A DNA stretch of 50,166 nt, from contig JASLKG010000010.1 of the NCBI GenBank assembly GCA_030747695.1, positions 1 through 50,166 on the forward strand. Reading direction: 5' to 3'. The notes under the pieces are model-generated. The model worked only from the letters and a program-made list of their open reading frames with translations. It was not told the origin of the DNA and ran no database searches. A program made the translations under genes and the position numbers. The stretch comes from Candidatus Poseidoniaceae archaeon. GTDB lineage: Archaea; Thermoplasmatota; Poseidoniia; Poseidoniales; Poseidoniaceae. Positions within the stretch are counted from its first letter, which is position 1; each line of letters starts with the position of its first letter. Positions 9,102-18,019 of the stretch are shown in pieces.

Positions 9102-9446
9102 ATGAATGAATTTTTGATTACATTGGAAGATAGACCTGGTTCGATGGCTGAATGTTGTGTAGCAATAGGTGACGCTGGAATAAACATCCTAGGTGGATGT
9201 GGACTTGGAAACTCAGTTGCAGCAGCAGTTTTGGTTACAGAAGAATCCGATGAAACTGCAGCAGCGCTTGAATCAATTGGTGTTAAATTTACAATGAGAA
9301 ATTTGCAAACAACAGTACTAGAAGACGTCCCTGGAGCACTTGGAGGTTTCACTCGTAGTCTTGCAGAGAATGGTATAAATTTAGCATCTATTTACATCAT
9401 GAGCACTGGTGCTGACGGAGTAAAAATTGGTTACTCAACTGATTGA
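9102..9446 (+). CDS. Small tandem ACT-domain protein
   Basis: 114 residues made of two ACT-like halves. The first starts FLITLEDRPGSMAECCVAIGDAGINILGG and the second has LEDVPGALGGFTRSLAENGINLASIY. The Pro-Gly-(Ser/Ala) turns and Gly-Ile-Asn-(Ile/Leu) segments are the ligand-site hallmarks of ACT domains, which bind amino acids or other small effectors. There is no catalytic domain, so it is a free-standing sensor or regulator. It is not obviously in an operon with a biosynthetic enzyme, so the ligand cannot be inferred. The start follows a GAGTCTC leader; ATG 9102 opens directly on the first beta strand. Confidence 0.8.
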   Translation: MNEFLITLEDRPGSMAECCVAIGDAGINILGGCGLGNSVAAAVLVTEESDETAAALESIGVKFTMRNLQTTVLEDVPGALGGFTRSLAENGINLASIYIMSTGADGVKIGYSTD

Positions 9447-9458
9447 TATTTCATATCA
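9444..9458. terminator. Hairpin between convergent ACT and DUF2237 genes
   Basis: Arms TGATAT (9444-9449) and ATATCA (9453-9458), loop TTC. It overlaps the stop codon of the ACT gene and lies before the end of the opposite-strand gene, so it may end transcripts from either side. No long T run, so weak. Confidence 0.3.
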
Positions 9459-9489
9459 GAATTTACTGTTAAAGTAGTATCTTCATATG

Positions 9490-9852
9490 TCATACCCCAT
9501 ATGCCTCTAATATGTCTATACTAATTATTGCTAGAGCCTCTTCATGAGTACTTTCTAGACTAACAGGACAAGCCACGCTGTTATTGACTGCATCGAGCCA
9601 TGTTCGAGCACATACGCACCATTTTTCGCCAGCCTTAAGGCCGGGAAAATTGTATTGTGGAGCAGGAGTTATCAAATCATTCCCTTGTGATTTTGCAAAT
9701 TGTAGGAACTCATCAGTAAGTATACAGCAGACTGTATGGCTTCCACGATCGTTTTGATCGGTATTACAGCAACCATCTCGAAACCATCCTGTAAGGGGTT
9801 TAGTCGAACAAGATTCTAGTTCTGTACCTAAAACATTGATACTAGGGTTCAT
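9490..9852 (-). CDS. DUF2237 (COG3651) family protein
   Basis: A 120-residue protein; ATG 9852 (Met-Asn-Pro-Ser-Ile-Asn-Val-Leu-Gly) is preferred over TTG 9864 because family homology starts at Asn-Val-Leu-Gly. The conserved DUF2237 pattern is intact: PLTGWFRDGCC, GSHTVCCILTDEFL, GNDLITPAPQYNFPGLKAGEKWCVCARTW and LESTHEEAL. The paired Cys residues (Gly-Cys-Cys, Val-Cys-Cys, Trp-Cys-Val-Cys) suggest a metal site, but the biochemical role is not known to me. It lies downstream of the membrane-protein gene on the same strand (26-base gap), so it may be the last gene of that unit. Confidence 0.85.
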   Translation of the reverse strand: MNPSINVLGTELESCSTKPLTGWFRDGCCNTDQNDRGSHTVCCILTDEFLQFAKSQGNDLITPAPQYNFPGLKAGEKWCVCARTWLDAVNNSVACPVSLESTHEEALAIISIDILEAYGV

Positions 9853-9878
9853 GTTTTGTGTCAATTATATTTCCCATA

Positions 9879-11078
9879 TCAAGATATGTTTTCTTCTGTG
9901 TCTTCCATGGGTATTTCGGGAGGATGGGTCAATATAGAAACTAACAACCCCATGCATCCTGCAAGAAATATTGCACCTAATGTTGCATGTATGCTCCAAC
10001 CTAGAGGGGCCATCACAATGTTGCCATTTGCGGTTCCATAATCCCATCCCCTTGTAATGATTAATCCAATCATCCAAGCAATAGTATAAATGACAGGAAT
10101 AAAGAATGAGAACCATCTAATTCTGTGTCCCAATTTACTGTAAAATATATCAATAAATATGCCAGAAAATAATGGCACCATTACATGTTTCCACGCTTCT
10201 TTTAGTTCACCTGGAGCATTTGCAGCAATAGCCAATCCATTGATCAACATTAAGACAGTAAATGAACCTGCAACTGGCTTCCAACGTTTCATAAACCACA
10301 AAATCAGGCCGCTCAAAATTAGTGATTGTAACAATACACTAGTGACGCCTCTCTCTAAACCTTCATTTCTATCTCCACAAGAATCGAGTGTTTCACACAT
10401 TGAATTGAAATCTAGAGTTAATGGGTGTGAATAACTTGTGAAAAGAGTAATAACACCCCAAGCTGCTCCGATTCCAAAAAGAATTAGAATCTGACTAGAT
10501 AAGCCATTAATTCCACTATTTGGGTTATGCCAAGCAGCCATGACCGGAGTCATAACAGAGAAAATTAGACCTGCAGCTAATCCAAGGTGAGCCGGAGATA
10601 ACAGTATGTCAGTGCCTCCTTCAATGCCAAAGAATGTATGCCATAACATATCAGCAAAACCACTCATTGCAAATACAATCATTCCAACAACTCCAACACT
10701 ATAGCCCATGGGCATTTGTCCAAAAAATTCCTTAATCATTGATACTGTTTTTGGGAAATCTCCGTCATATAATCTCCATAATGCAAATGTAATGTAACCT
10801 GCAAATGCTGTAAATCCTGAATACCAAACAGCATGCCAAGGAGTGAAAAATGATTCATCAACTTCTCCATGTTTATGTGCCCATACATCAATCAATAGTC
10901 CTGCAAAACACCACATTCCAAGTAACAAAACAGTTCTATCGAATCTCGGAGCACCTGGTAGGGCGAGGCCATCTCTGAAATGTCTAGCAAGGAAGTAAAT
11001 TCCAGCAAAAACTAGTGTGCCAAAAAATATTTTTGCAAACGTGATTAATTCTTCAGTAGTCCCTAATGTGATGCCCAT
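9879..11078 (-). CDS. Multipass membrane protein of unknown function with conserved-looking His/Asp clusters
   Basis: A 399-residue protein with about 9-10 hydrophobic segments from residue 10 to the end. I do not recognise the family. The frame stays open upstream to 11180, but that stretch is the tRNA-Gln gene, so ATG 11078 (Met-Gly-Ile-Thr-Leu-Gly) is chosen. Charged clusters inside or next to membrane segments stand out: DVWAHKHGE, FTPWHAVWYSG, DMLWHTFFG, SPAHLGL and MAAWHNP. Five or more His residues at helix ends suggest metal or heme binding, which is inference only. The C terminus, HPPEIPMEDTEENIS, is acidic and probably cytoplasmic. It sits 50 bases after tRNA-Gln on the same strand and may share its transcript. 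Confidence 0.8.
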   Translation of the reverse strand: MGITLGTTEELITFAKIFFGTLVFAGIYFLARHFRDGLALPGAPRFDRTVLLLGMWCFAGLLIDVWAHKHGEVDESFFTPWHAVWYSGFTAFAGYITFALWRLYDGDFPKTVSMIKEFFGQMPMGYSVGVVGMIVFAMSGFADMLWHTFFGIEGGTDILLSPAHLGLAAGLIFSVMTPVMAAWHNPNSGINGLSSQILILFGIGAAWGVITLFTSYSHPLTLDFNSMCETLDSCGDRNEGLERGVTSVLLQSLILSGLILWFMKRWKPVAGSFTVLMLINGLAIAANAPGELKEAWKHVMVPLFSGIFIDIFYSKLGHRIRWFSFFIPVIYTIAWMIGLIITRGWDYGTANGNIVMAPLGWSIHATLGAIFLAGCMGLLVSILTHPPEIPMEDTEENIS

Positions 11079-11128
11079 GGTATCAGTATGTTGTACAAAA
11101 ACTAATTCTATCAATCTATTCCGTAATG

Positions 11129-11204
11129 TGGTAGTCTCTCCCGGATTTGAACCGAGGTCGGCGGGACCAGAACCCACCATGATGGACCGCTACACCAAGA
11201 GACT
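11129..11204 (-). tRNA. tRNA-Gln (anticodon CTG), CCA encoded
   Basis: Cloverleaf on the minus strand, 5' end at 11204. Acceptor arms AGTCTCT / AGAGACT pair perfectly; the D arm starts TGGTGTAGCGG as in archaeal tRNA-Gln; anticodon stem GTGGG / CCCGC holds loop TTCTGGT, anticodon CUG; T arm CTCGG / CCGGG holds TTCAAAT. The discriminator A (11132) is followed by encoded CCA (11131-11129). There is no intron and no long variable arm. It lies between korB and the membrane-protein gene, all on the minus strand. I see no integrase or repeat that would mark it as an attachment site. Confidence 0.93.
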
Positions 11205-11259
11205 AGTAAGTAAGGCCAAAAGCAACTTATTCTTCAAAGCAGCGGTTTGAAAATACAAC

Positions 11260-12306
11260 TTATCCACGCAATGATGCAATTACATCATCCAATTGTTTTT
11301 CACTTGGACGTAAGTCATTTTCTTGTAACTCCACTAGTGGTGTTTCTAGTAGATTTAAGTCATCATCAAGTGAAGGTTTCTCACCATCAAAATAAAGTAA
11401 GCCCATAACGTGTTTTCTTTCAGCATCAGCACTGTGTAATGCAGTTAATGCAGCTACAGCATCTGATACATCATGTTCTTCAGAAATAGTTTCCAATCTC
11501 ATTGTAGATCCGTCGTGAAGTGTAATATCACGATACGCTCCAGCAGGAACTTCAACTTGTTCTAATGGAGAAAAGTGAGGAATGTATCCTACTGCATGTA
11601 GGTCAGTAGAATTGTCCTTTACGTAACCATATGATCTTAGAGATTCATCATTATTGTTGAAAGTTACACAGGGGCTGATCACATCAATTAATGCAAAACC
11701 TTTGTGAGAGATTGCGGCTTTAATTATTGAAGTCAGTTGCTTTTTACTACCAGAGAATGAACGTGCGACAAAAGAGCATCCTAAGTTGATGGCCATTGCA
11801 CATAAATCGATAGGTTGCGTTTCATTTGTAACCCCTTTCTTCTTTTTTGACCCTACATCTGCTGTTGCTGAATATTGTCCTTTAGTTAGCCCATATACGC
11901 CATTGTTTTCTACAATATAGACCATGTTTATGTTACGTCTAATTGCATGAATTAATTGACCGATTCCAATAGATGCAGAATCACCGTCTCCAGAAACACC
12001 AAGATATGTAAGATCGTGATTTACTACATTAGCTCCAGTTGTTACTGAAGGCATCCGTCCATGAACCGTATTGAATCCGTGAGACTGGCCTAGGTAATAT
12101 GCTGGTGTCTTTGAAGAACATCCAATTCCAGACATTTTTGCAATTCTATGAGGTTCGATTCCATTTTCCCATGCTGAATTAACGATTACACTAGAAATTT
12201 GGTCGTGCCCACAACCAGGGCAAAGAGAAGATTTACCTCCAGTATAGGAATCCTTTGGCTCATTTATCACATTCAGTTTTACTGCTCTGACGGGTTTTTC
12301 ACTCAT
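11260..12306 (-). CDS. korB: 2-oxoacid:ferredoxin oxidoreductase, beta (TPP-binding) subunit
   Basis: A 348-residue cytoplasmic subunit that binds thiamine diphosphate and an iron-sulfur cluster in oxidative decarboxylation of 2-oxoacids to acyl-CoA with reduction of ferredoxin. Visible motifs: LCPGCGH (cluster/TPP region), SGIGCSSKTPAYY, HGRMPSVTTGANV, and the TPP-Mg motif GDGDSASIG ... IVENNGVYGLTKGQ. Length fits the KorB class. The start ATG overlaps the korA stop by four bases (ATGA), which implies translational coupling. 2-oxoglutarate is the most likely substrate because of this KorB pattern and nearby aconitase, but other 2-oxoacids cannot be excluded. Confidence 0.92.
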   Translation of the reverse strand: MSEKPVRAVKLNVINEPKDSYTGGKSSLCPGCGHDQISSVIVNSAWENGIEPHRIAKMSGIGCSSKTPAYYLGQSHGFNTVHGRMPSVTTGANVVNHDLTYLGVSGDGDSASIGIGQLIHAIRRNINMVYIVENNGVYGLTKGQYSATADVGSKKKKGVTNETQPIDLCAMAINLGCSFVARSFSGSKKQLTSIIKAAISHKGFALIDVISPCVTFNNNDESLRSYGYVKDNSTDLHAVGYIPHFSPLEQVEVPAGAYRDITLHDGSTMRLETISEEHDVSDAVAALTALHSADAERKHVMGLLYFDGEKPSLDDDLNLLETPLVELQENDLRPSEKQLDDVIASLRG

Positions 12307-14090
12307 GCACCCACCTCCTTTAGAACTTCCATGACTTTTTCAGCATAAAGCGCTGCACGAGGAGGCATTCCATCACTATAAGCAACACTATGAATTCGAT
12401 TTAACAATTCATTGGGATACTCTTTGCGAATAATTCCATTTAATTGACCATCGCGATTTATTTCAAGGATAATTATTGTTTTATGCTTTTCAATAAATTC
12501 TCTAACACCGCTATGCAATGGCAGTGCTCGAATTCTACAAGTGCTAACTTTCTTACCGGTTTCATTTTCCAAAATGTCATCGATTTCTCGAATTGTGTTT
12601 TCCATAGATCCATAGAATACAATACCTATGTCCAACTCATCTTCTTCACGAAGGACTGGAGCAGGAAGATTATCACGCGACCCTTCGATTTTTCGCTTCA
12701 AACGCTTCATCAATTTGTAATAAACATCAGGCTTTTCAGAATAAGTTCCATCTTCATCATGACCAGTGCCACGGTACAAGATAGGGTCCAAACCAGAACC
12801 TGGCAATGTACGGTAAGGTATCCCATCACCATCGACATCGCGATAACGGCCGTAGTTAGAGATTGATTCCATTTGTTCTTTGGTAAGAACTACCTTCCCT
12901 CTGTCCATTGGCTCATTAGGATAATCAAACCCATTACATGCCCACCTGTTCATTCCCAAATCTAAGTCAGAAAATCCGAATACGGGGGTTTGGTAACGCT
13001 CAGCAGCATCAAAGATACGCCATCCGAATTCGAAACACTCTTCGACCGTTCCCGGGATGAAAACGATGTGTTGAGTGTCACCATGGCTTCCTTCATACAA
13101 CATTGTAAGGTCACCTTGTTGTGTTCGAGTAGGGAGCCCAGTAGAAGGTCCAACACGATTAACATCCCAAAATACTGATGGGATTTCAGAAAAATATGCC
13201 AGCCCAATGAATTCTTGCATCAAAGAGATACCTGGACCGGAAGTAGCGGTCATTCCTCTAGCACCAGCCCAGCCTGCGCCAAGTACCATACCTGCTGCGG
13301 CTAATTCATCCTCGGCTTGTAAGACTGCATAAGTTGCTTTTCCATTCTGTTGACGCAATCTTGGCAGCCAAGAAATTATTCCTTCAGCGAGAGAAGATGA
13401 TGGTGTAATTGGGTACCAAGAAAGCATCTGTACTCCTCCGAAAATTGAACCTAATGCAACTGCTTCGTTTCCTTCAACGAAGAAGCCACCTTCTTCAACA
13501 TCTCTCGCCTCAACATGGTATGAATCTTCTTTGTTTAATTCATCAGTGAAGTATGCCCTGCCAAGACGTGCTGCCTCAGAATTGAGCTCAATTGCCTTTT
13601 CTTTTCCACCAAATTGTTTTGCTATTGCTGTTTCAAGGACATCTTGATCCATCCCTAGCATCTCTGCAAGTATTCCTACATATACAACATTAGCAATCAT
13701 TCTTGCTAATTTAGGATTTAATCCTCTGGCGATTTTTGTCATAGGAACAGGATATGAAATGACATCATCTCTTCCCATTTCCATTTTCGAATCTGTATTC
13801 CAGATCACTACAGTTCCAGGCTCTAATGCAGCCAAATCTTCTTCCCAGGTTGCTGGATTTACTAAAATTTGAATATGTGTGCGATTTCCTGGAGCTTGAT
13901 AACCATGATCAGATAATCTGACAATATACCATGTTGGTAGCCCGGAGATATTTGAGGGAAACAAGTTTTTCCCACTAACTGGAATTCCCATGTCAAACAA
14001 AGTTTGTAGAAGAATTAGGTTCGCAGACTGCGACCCAGTCCCATTTGCTGTAGCGATATTGATGGTGAAATCATTGATGATTCGGTCCAT
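12303..14090 (-). CDS. korA: 2-oxoacid:ferredoxin oxidoreductase, fused gamma-alpha subunit
   Basis: A 595-residue subunit with the gamma (CoA/acceptor) domain at residues 1-190 (NIATANGTGSQSANLILLQT, LSDHGYQAPG) fused to the alpha pyrimidine-binding domain from about 205 (GNEAVALGSIFGGVQMLSWYPITPSSSLAEGI), followed by GPGISLMQEFIGLA and the DLDLGMNRW segment. Partner of KorB just downstream. ATG 14090 (Met-Asp-Arg-Ile) is preferred; GTG 14099 would add three residues. A strong 6-bp GC hairpin (14116-14130) lies 16 bases before the GTG, 25 before the ATG. No delta ferredoxin-like subunit gene is adjacent, as is usual for two-subunit enzymes. Confidence 0.92.
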   Translation of the reverse strand: MDRIINDFTINIATANGTGSQSANLILLQTLFDMGIPVSGKNLFPSNISGLPTWYIVRLSDHGYQAPGNRTHIQILVNPATWEEDLAALEPGTVVIWNTDSKMEMGRDDVISYPVPMTKIARGLNPKLARMIANVVYVGILAEMLGMDQDVLETAIAKQFGGKEKAIELNSEAARLGRAYFTDELNKEDSYHVEARDVEEGGFFVEGNEAVALGSIFGGVQMLSWYPITPSSSLAEGIISWLPRLRQQNGKATYAVLQAEDELAAAGMVLGAGWAGARGMTATSGPGISLMQEFIGLAYFSEIPSVFWDVNRVGPSTGLPTRTQQGDLTMLYEGSHGDTQHIVFIPGTVEECFEFGWRIFDAAERYQTPVFGFSDLDLGMNRWACNGFDYPNEPMDRGKVVLTKEQMESISNYGRYRDVDGDGIPYRTLPGSGLDPILYRGTGHDEDGTYSEKPDVYYKLMKRLKRKIEGSRDNLPAPVLREEDELDIGIVFYGSMENTIREIDDILENETGKKVSTCRIRALPLHSGVREFIEKHKTIIILEINRDGQLNGIIRKEYPNELLNRIHSVAYSDGMPPRAALYAEKVMEVLKEVGA

Positions 14091-14115
14091 TTTGGGCACG
14101 CAACCTCTCGTCCGG

Positions 14116-14130
14116 CCCCCTCGTAGGGGG
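14116..14130 (-). promoter_or_regulatory. GC hairpin upstream of korA
   Basis: Arms CCCCCT and AGGGGG with a 3-base loop (ACG on the korA strand). It lies 16 bases before GTG 14099 or 25 before ATG 14090, in a C/G-rich block unlike the AT-rich surroundings. The remaining bases to the divergent cyclophilin gene hold no clear motif. Confidence 0.4.
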
Positions 14131-14238
14131 TAGTCGTTGCGCCCCCTGCGCTAGCCCACGCCCTTTGAATGTGTTGTTGATAGTCATGCTAGGCGAACTA
14201 GCGAATGGGTGAAAACTGTAAGGCGGCTCGGCCGACAT

Positions 14239-15303
14239 ATGTCCGATGATGATAGAGCGAGTGCTTGGAAAGAATCTGAGAAACTTTTGAACAAAGGAAA
14301 AACCGAAGGTGCTCTAGAGGTTTTACGTAAAGCAGATCCTAATGGAGAGCATCCTACCACTCTTAGATTAGCGGCTACAGCAATTCATATTCAAGCCTCA
14401 AAAAAAGGCTCAAAATCATTGTACAGAAAGGCTGCAAGCCTTGCACGTGATGCAGTAAAAATGAACCCAAGAGATAAGCAATCAAATTCATTGTATAATG
14501 AAATAAAGAATGATATGCAAGACCGTTCAATTTCTGAGACAATTATCCCGAGATTGATGAATGAAAGCGGACCTACTCCTGCAGGATTACTTGCAGTAGT
14601 AGTTTCAATTATGATAATCATTGCAGGAATTACTGTTGCACAATCAGGTGGCGAATCTAATGAAGATGTTTTGATGAAAGTTAGATGGACTGATAGAAAC
14701 GGCGAAGAACATAATGGAACAATTTGGATCACATTATATGATGATGAAACTCCTATGCACGCAGAATCATTCCGTTCAAATGTCGACATGGGAAGATATG
14801 ATGGCATACCTTTCCATAGAATAGTTGATGAATTTATGATACAAGGAGGAGATTTCGTCAATAAGGCAGGAACCGGAGGCTACGCAGGGGCGTATTTTGG
14901 ATATTGCAGTCCAACCTTTGAACAAACTGATGATTGTGCTGATGATGAAACTAAGTGGGTAGTGCCTGCAGAGTTTGGACAAACGCATGAACCAGGAGTA
15001 GTGGCTGCAGCTAGATCACAGCATGACAATTCACATGGTTCGCAATTCTATCTTGTAGATTCAACGGGGGCATATTCACTTGATGGAAGATATACTGCAT
15101 TTGGTATTGCATACGATGGTGAAATAGATGGTGTAAGTACTACTGGTGTAGAAGTTATAGATCAGATTTCTCAAGTTGAATGTCAAGGGCATAATGGCCC
15201 TTGTTCTGATTCATCAGGCTCAAGTTCTACATATCCTGTTTTAGTGGTTGAAGCAACATTAATCGAAGAAGGTGGTAGCACACCTTGGTACCAATTTTGG
15301 TAA
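14239..15303 (+). CDS. Membrane-anchored cyclophilin-type peptidyl-prolyl isomerase with N-terminal TPR-like region
   Basis: A 354-residue protein. Residues 1-110 are helical with TPR character (SEKLLNKGKTEGALEVLRKA; KSLYRKAASLARDAVKMNPRD). A single membrane helix (GLLAVVVSIMIIIAGITVA) follows at about 125-145, then a cyclophilin domain to the end: YDGIPFHRIVDEFMIQGGDF, PGVVAAARSQHDNSHGSQFYLVD and DGRYTAFGIAYDG. The catalytic Arg (FHR), Gln (MIQGG) and the GSQF segment are present. With the TPR part inside and the isomerase outside, it probably assists folding of exported proteins, of which this region encodes many. ATG 14239 is preferred; GTG 14209 would add ten residues. Confidence 0.88.
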   Translation: MSDDDRASAWKESEKLLNKGKTEGALEVLRKADPNGEHPTTLRLAATAIHIQASKKGSKSLYRKAASLARDAVKMNPRDKQSNSLYNEIKNDMQDRSISETIIPRLMNESGPTPAGLLAVVVSIMIIIAGITVAQSGGESNEDVLMKVRWTDRNGEEHNGTIWITLYDDETPMHAESFRSNVDMGRYDGIPFHRIVDEFMIQGGDFVNKAGTGGYAGAYFGYCSPTFEQTDDCADDETKWVVPAEFGQTHEPGVVAAARSQHDNSHGSQFYLVDSTGAYSLDGRYTAFGIAYDGEIDGVSTTGVEVIDQISQVECQGHNGPCSDSSGSSSTYPVLVVEATLIEEGGSTPWYQFW

Positions 15304-15341
15304 GTCGATTAAAGGTATGTTGATTAGATAGTGCCAGCCGC

Positions 15342-15360
15342 AGTCGCTCTATGAGCGACT
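15342..15360 (+). promoter_or_regulatory. Perfect hairpin enclosing the aconitase start codon
   Basis: Eight-base arms AGTCGCTC (15342-15349) and GAGCGACT (15353-15360) flank loop TAT. The ATG at 15351 takes two bases from the loop and one from the right arm. If formed in mRNA it would hide the initiation codon; as DNA it would be an operator at the start site. Confidence 0.5.
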
Positions 15361-18005
15361 CGGGGGCTTTCAACTCCAAGCGGGATTTTCCATTAGGAGG
15401 TCACTATTTTGCTCTAGATTCATTAGATGAGTCTGGAATGAATACAAGTCAACTACCTTATTCAATTAGGGTTTTACTTGAGGGTGCACTGCGTAATTGT
15501 GACGATTTTTTGATTACAGAAGAAGATGTGAAAAATATTGCTAGATGGACTGCAGATGGCCAAAGAGGAGAGATTCCATTTTTACCTTCACGAGTTATTT
15601 TGCAAGATTTTACAGGAGTTCCCGCAGTAGTAGATCTTGCTGCATTAAGAGATGCAATGGTGGAAATGGGAGGAGATCCTGAGAAAGTAAATCCACAAGT
15701 TCCTGTTGATTTAGTAATTGATCATTCGGTACAAGTGGATGTATCTGGCGCAGATGAGAATGCTTTGGAATTAAATTTGGATATAGAATATCATCGAAAT
15801 ATGGAAAGGTATACCTTTCTAAAGTGGGGGCAACAATCTCTTCAAAACTTCAGAGCAGTCCCTCCTTCAAGAGGAATCGTCCATCAAGTCAATCTAGAAT
15901 GGATTGCCACAGTTGCTAGACAGGAAAATGGCATTTGGTTACCTGACTCATTAGTTGGAACCGATTCTCATACAACTATGATTAACGGATTGGGAGTTCT
16001 TGGTTGGGGCGTTGGCGGAATTGAAGCAGAAGCTGTGATGCTAGGACAACCAATCTACATGCTTGCTCCAGATGTAGTTGGATTTCGTTTGAAAGGGAAA
16101 CTAAATTCTGGAGTTACAGCTACTGATATGACTTTGAGAATTGTTGAGATGCTTAGGGAACATGGAGTTGTTGGAAAGTTTGTTGAATTCTTTGGTAAAG
16201 GAATGTCGGAATTATCTTTACCAGATCGTGCTACAATTGCCAATATGGCTCCTGAATATGGAGCAACATGCGGATTTTTCCCAGTAGATGAAAAAACACT
16301 TTCATATTTACGAATGAGTGGTAGAGAGGATGCTGCAATAACAGGAGTCGAAATGTATGCAAGAAAACAGGGCCTTTGGTATGATTCTGAATCACCAGAG
16401 AAAAATTATACTGCAACACTTGAATTAGATTTGTCAACAGTTGAACCAGCGCTAGCAGGGCCAAAAAGACCTCAAGACCGAGTTGACCTTTCTCACATGG
16501 CTAAGCATTTTGTGTCTTCTTTGACACATGAAGTAGGATTTAATGGCCATGGGTTATCAGAGTCAGATGTTGTAAACTCAGCATTGGTTGGAACAGATTA
16601 TGATCTAAATCATGGAGATGTTGTAATTGCAGCAATTACTTCATGTACAAATACTTCAAATCCAGGTGTAATGCTTGCAGCAGGCCTTTTAGCTCGAAAT
16701 GCTCGCAAACTAGGACTTACTGTAAAACCCTGGGTAAAAACCTCACTTGCACCGGGTTCAAGAGTTGTAACAGAATATTATCATGCGAATGGACTTGACG
16801 AGGATCTTGCTGCATTAGGATTCAATAATGTGGGTTATGGCTGTACTACTTGTATTGGTAATTCAGGGCCGCTTCCTGAAGATATCGAAGCAGCAATTGA
16901 TGATGCAGGATTGATCGTAGGTAGTGTTATTTCAGGAAATAGAAATTTTGAAGGCCGCGTACATCAAAAAGTCAAAGCATCATATCTAGCAAGTCCTCCT
17001 CTAGTAGTTGCTTATGCAATAGCGGGAAGTCTGAATGTTGATTTGACATCAGAGCCATTAGGAATTGGCAATAATGGTCAGCCAGTAATGCTTTCAGATA
17101 TATGGCCTAGTGATGAACAATTAGATCATGCGCTTAGTAAAATCACACCCGAGATGTTTAGAGATAGATATGCAACAGTCATGGATGAGCCTCGTTGGAA
17201 TTCGATACCTAGCGAAGAATCTCCTCTTTATCCATGGAAAGAAGAATCAACTTACATCCGCCTCCCCTCATTTTTCCAAGGATTGTCATCCGAGATTCAA
17301 CCGATTCAGGCTATTGAAAAAGCGAGAGTGTTGTTAAAATTAGGAGACTCAATAACTACAGATCACATATCTCCTGCGGGGGCGTTTCCAGAAGAAGGGC
17401 CTGCAGGCCGTTGGTTAGTTGAACGAGGAGTAAACAAATCCGATTTCAATTCATTCGGAAGTAGACGCGGAAACCATGAGATAATGATGCGTGGAACTTT
17501 TGCTAATGTAAGAGTAAGAAATCAACTTGCCCCTGGCACCGAAGGAGGATATGCATTAGATCATAATACAGGTGAGGTGACTTCAGTCTTTGAAGCTGCA
17601 ATGGCTAGTGAAGGGCCGTTAGTGGTTCTTGCAGGTTCGCAATATGGTACAGGAAGTTCGAGGGATTGGGCCGCTAAAGGTACCTTTTTGTTAGGTGTAA
17701 AAGCAGTAATTGCAACATCATATGAAAGGATACATCGTTCAAATTTAGTTGGAATGGGCGTTCTTCCTTTGACATATCTAAGCGGAGAGGATGCAGATTC
17801 TTTGGGCTTAGATGGAACTGAAACATTTGATATACCGATTTCCGATAATGTTGAAGCCTTAGAGAAAATTGAAATTACTGCAACCAAAAAGGACGGCACT
17901 GTTGTAACATTCCACGTTAACGTGAGGCTTGATACGCCAGTTGAAGTTGAATATTATCGCAATGGTGGAATACTGCATACAGTGTTGCGCAATTTGGCAA
18001 AGTAA
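15351..18005 (+). CDS. acnA: Aconitate hydratase A
   Basis: An 884-residue enzyme of the AcnA/IRP1 branch, isomerising citrate to isocitrate in the TCA cycle with a [4Fe-4S] cluster. Cluster ligands appear as the single Cys in TSCTNTSNPG and the Cys pair in YGCTTCIGNSGPL. Other motifs: VGTDSHTTMINGLGVLGWGVGG, substrate-binding FNSFGSRRGNHE, and GSSRDWAAKG in the C-terminal swivel domain. Length and order match bacterial AcnA. The start ATG 15351 lies in a perfect hairpin. It is followed by a small unknown gene after 38 bases and sits near korAB, which uses a TCA intermediate. Confidence 0.95.
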   Translation: MSDSGAFNSKRDFPLGGHYFALDSLDESGMNTSQLPYSIRVLLEGALRNCDDFLITEEDVKNIARWTADGQRGEIPFLPSRVILQDFTGVPAVVDLAALRDAMVEMGGDPEKVNPQVPVDLVIDHSVQVDVSGADENALELNLDIEYHRNMERYTFLKWGQQSLQNFRAVPPSRGIVHQVNLEWIATVARQENGIWLPDSLVGTDSHTTMINGLGVLGWGVGGIEAEAVMLGQPIYMLAPDVVGFRLKGKLNSGVTATDMTLRIVEMLREHGVVGKFVEFFGKGMSELSLPDRATIANMAPEYGATCGFFPVDEKTLSYLRMSGREDAAITGVEMYARKQGLWYDSESPEKNYTATLELDLSTVEPALAGPKRPQDRVDLSHMAKHFVSSLTHEVGFNGHGLSESDVVNSALVGTDYDLNHGDVVIAAITSCTNTSNPGVMLAAGLLARNARKLGLTVKPWVKTSLAPGSRVVTEYYHANGLDEDLAALGFNNVGYGCTTCIGNSGPLPEDIEAAIDDAGLIVGSVISGNRNFEGRVHQKVKASYLASPPLVVAYAIAGSLNVDLTSEPLGIGNNGQPVMLSDIWPSDEQLDHALSKITPEMFRDRYATVMDEPRWNSIPSEESPLYPWKEESTYIRLPSFFQGLSSEIQPIQAIEKARVLLKLGDSITTDHISPAGAFPEEGPAGRWLVERGVNKSDFNSFGSRRGNHEIMMRGTFANVRVRNQLAPGTEGGYALDHNTGEVTSVFEAAMASEGPLVVLAGSQYGTGSSRDWAAKGTFLLGVKAVIATSYERIHRSNLVGMGVLPLTYLSGEDADSLGLDGTETFDIPISDNVEALEKIEITATKKDGTVVTFHVNVRLDTPVEVEYYRNGGILHTVLRNLAK

Positions 18006-18019
18006 CCGGTGGGTTGATT

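Noticed and set aside
11079-11180. N-terminal extension of the membrane-protein gene
   Set aside because: Much of it is the tRNA-Gln gene, so the translation there is not protein sequence.
11129-11204. tRNA-Gln as a mobile-element attachment site
   Set aside because: No integrase, no partial tRNA copy and no change in gene character nearby.
14391-14861. A 156-codon antisense frame within the cyclophilin gene
   Set aside because: No motif or start context, and it opposes a well-supported gene.
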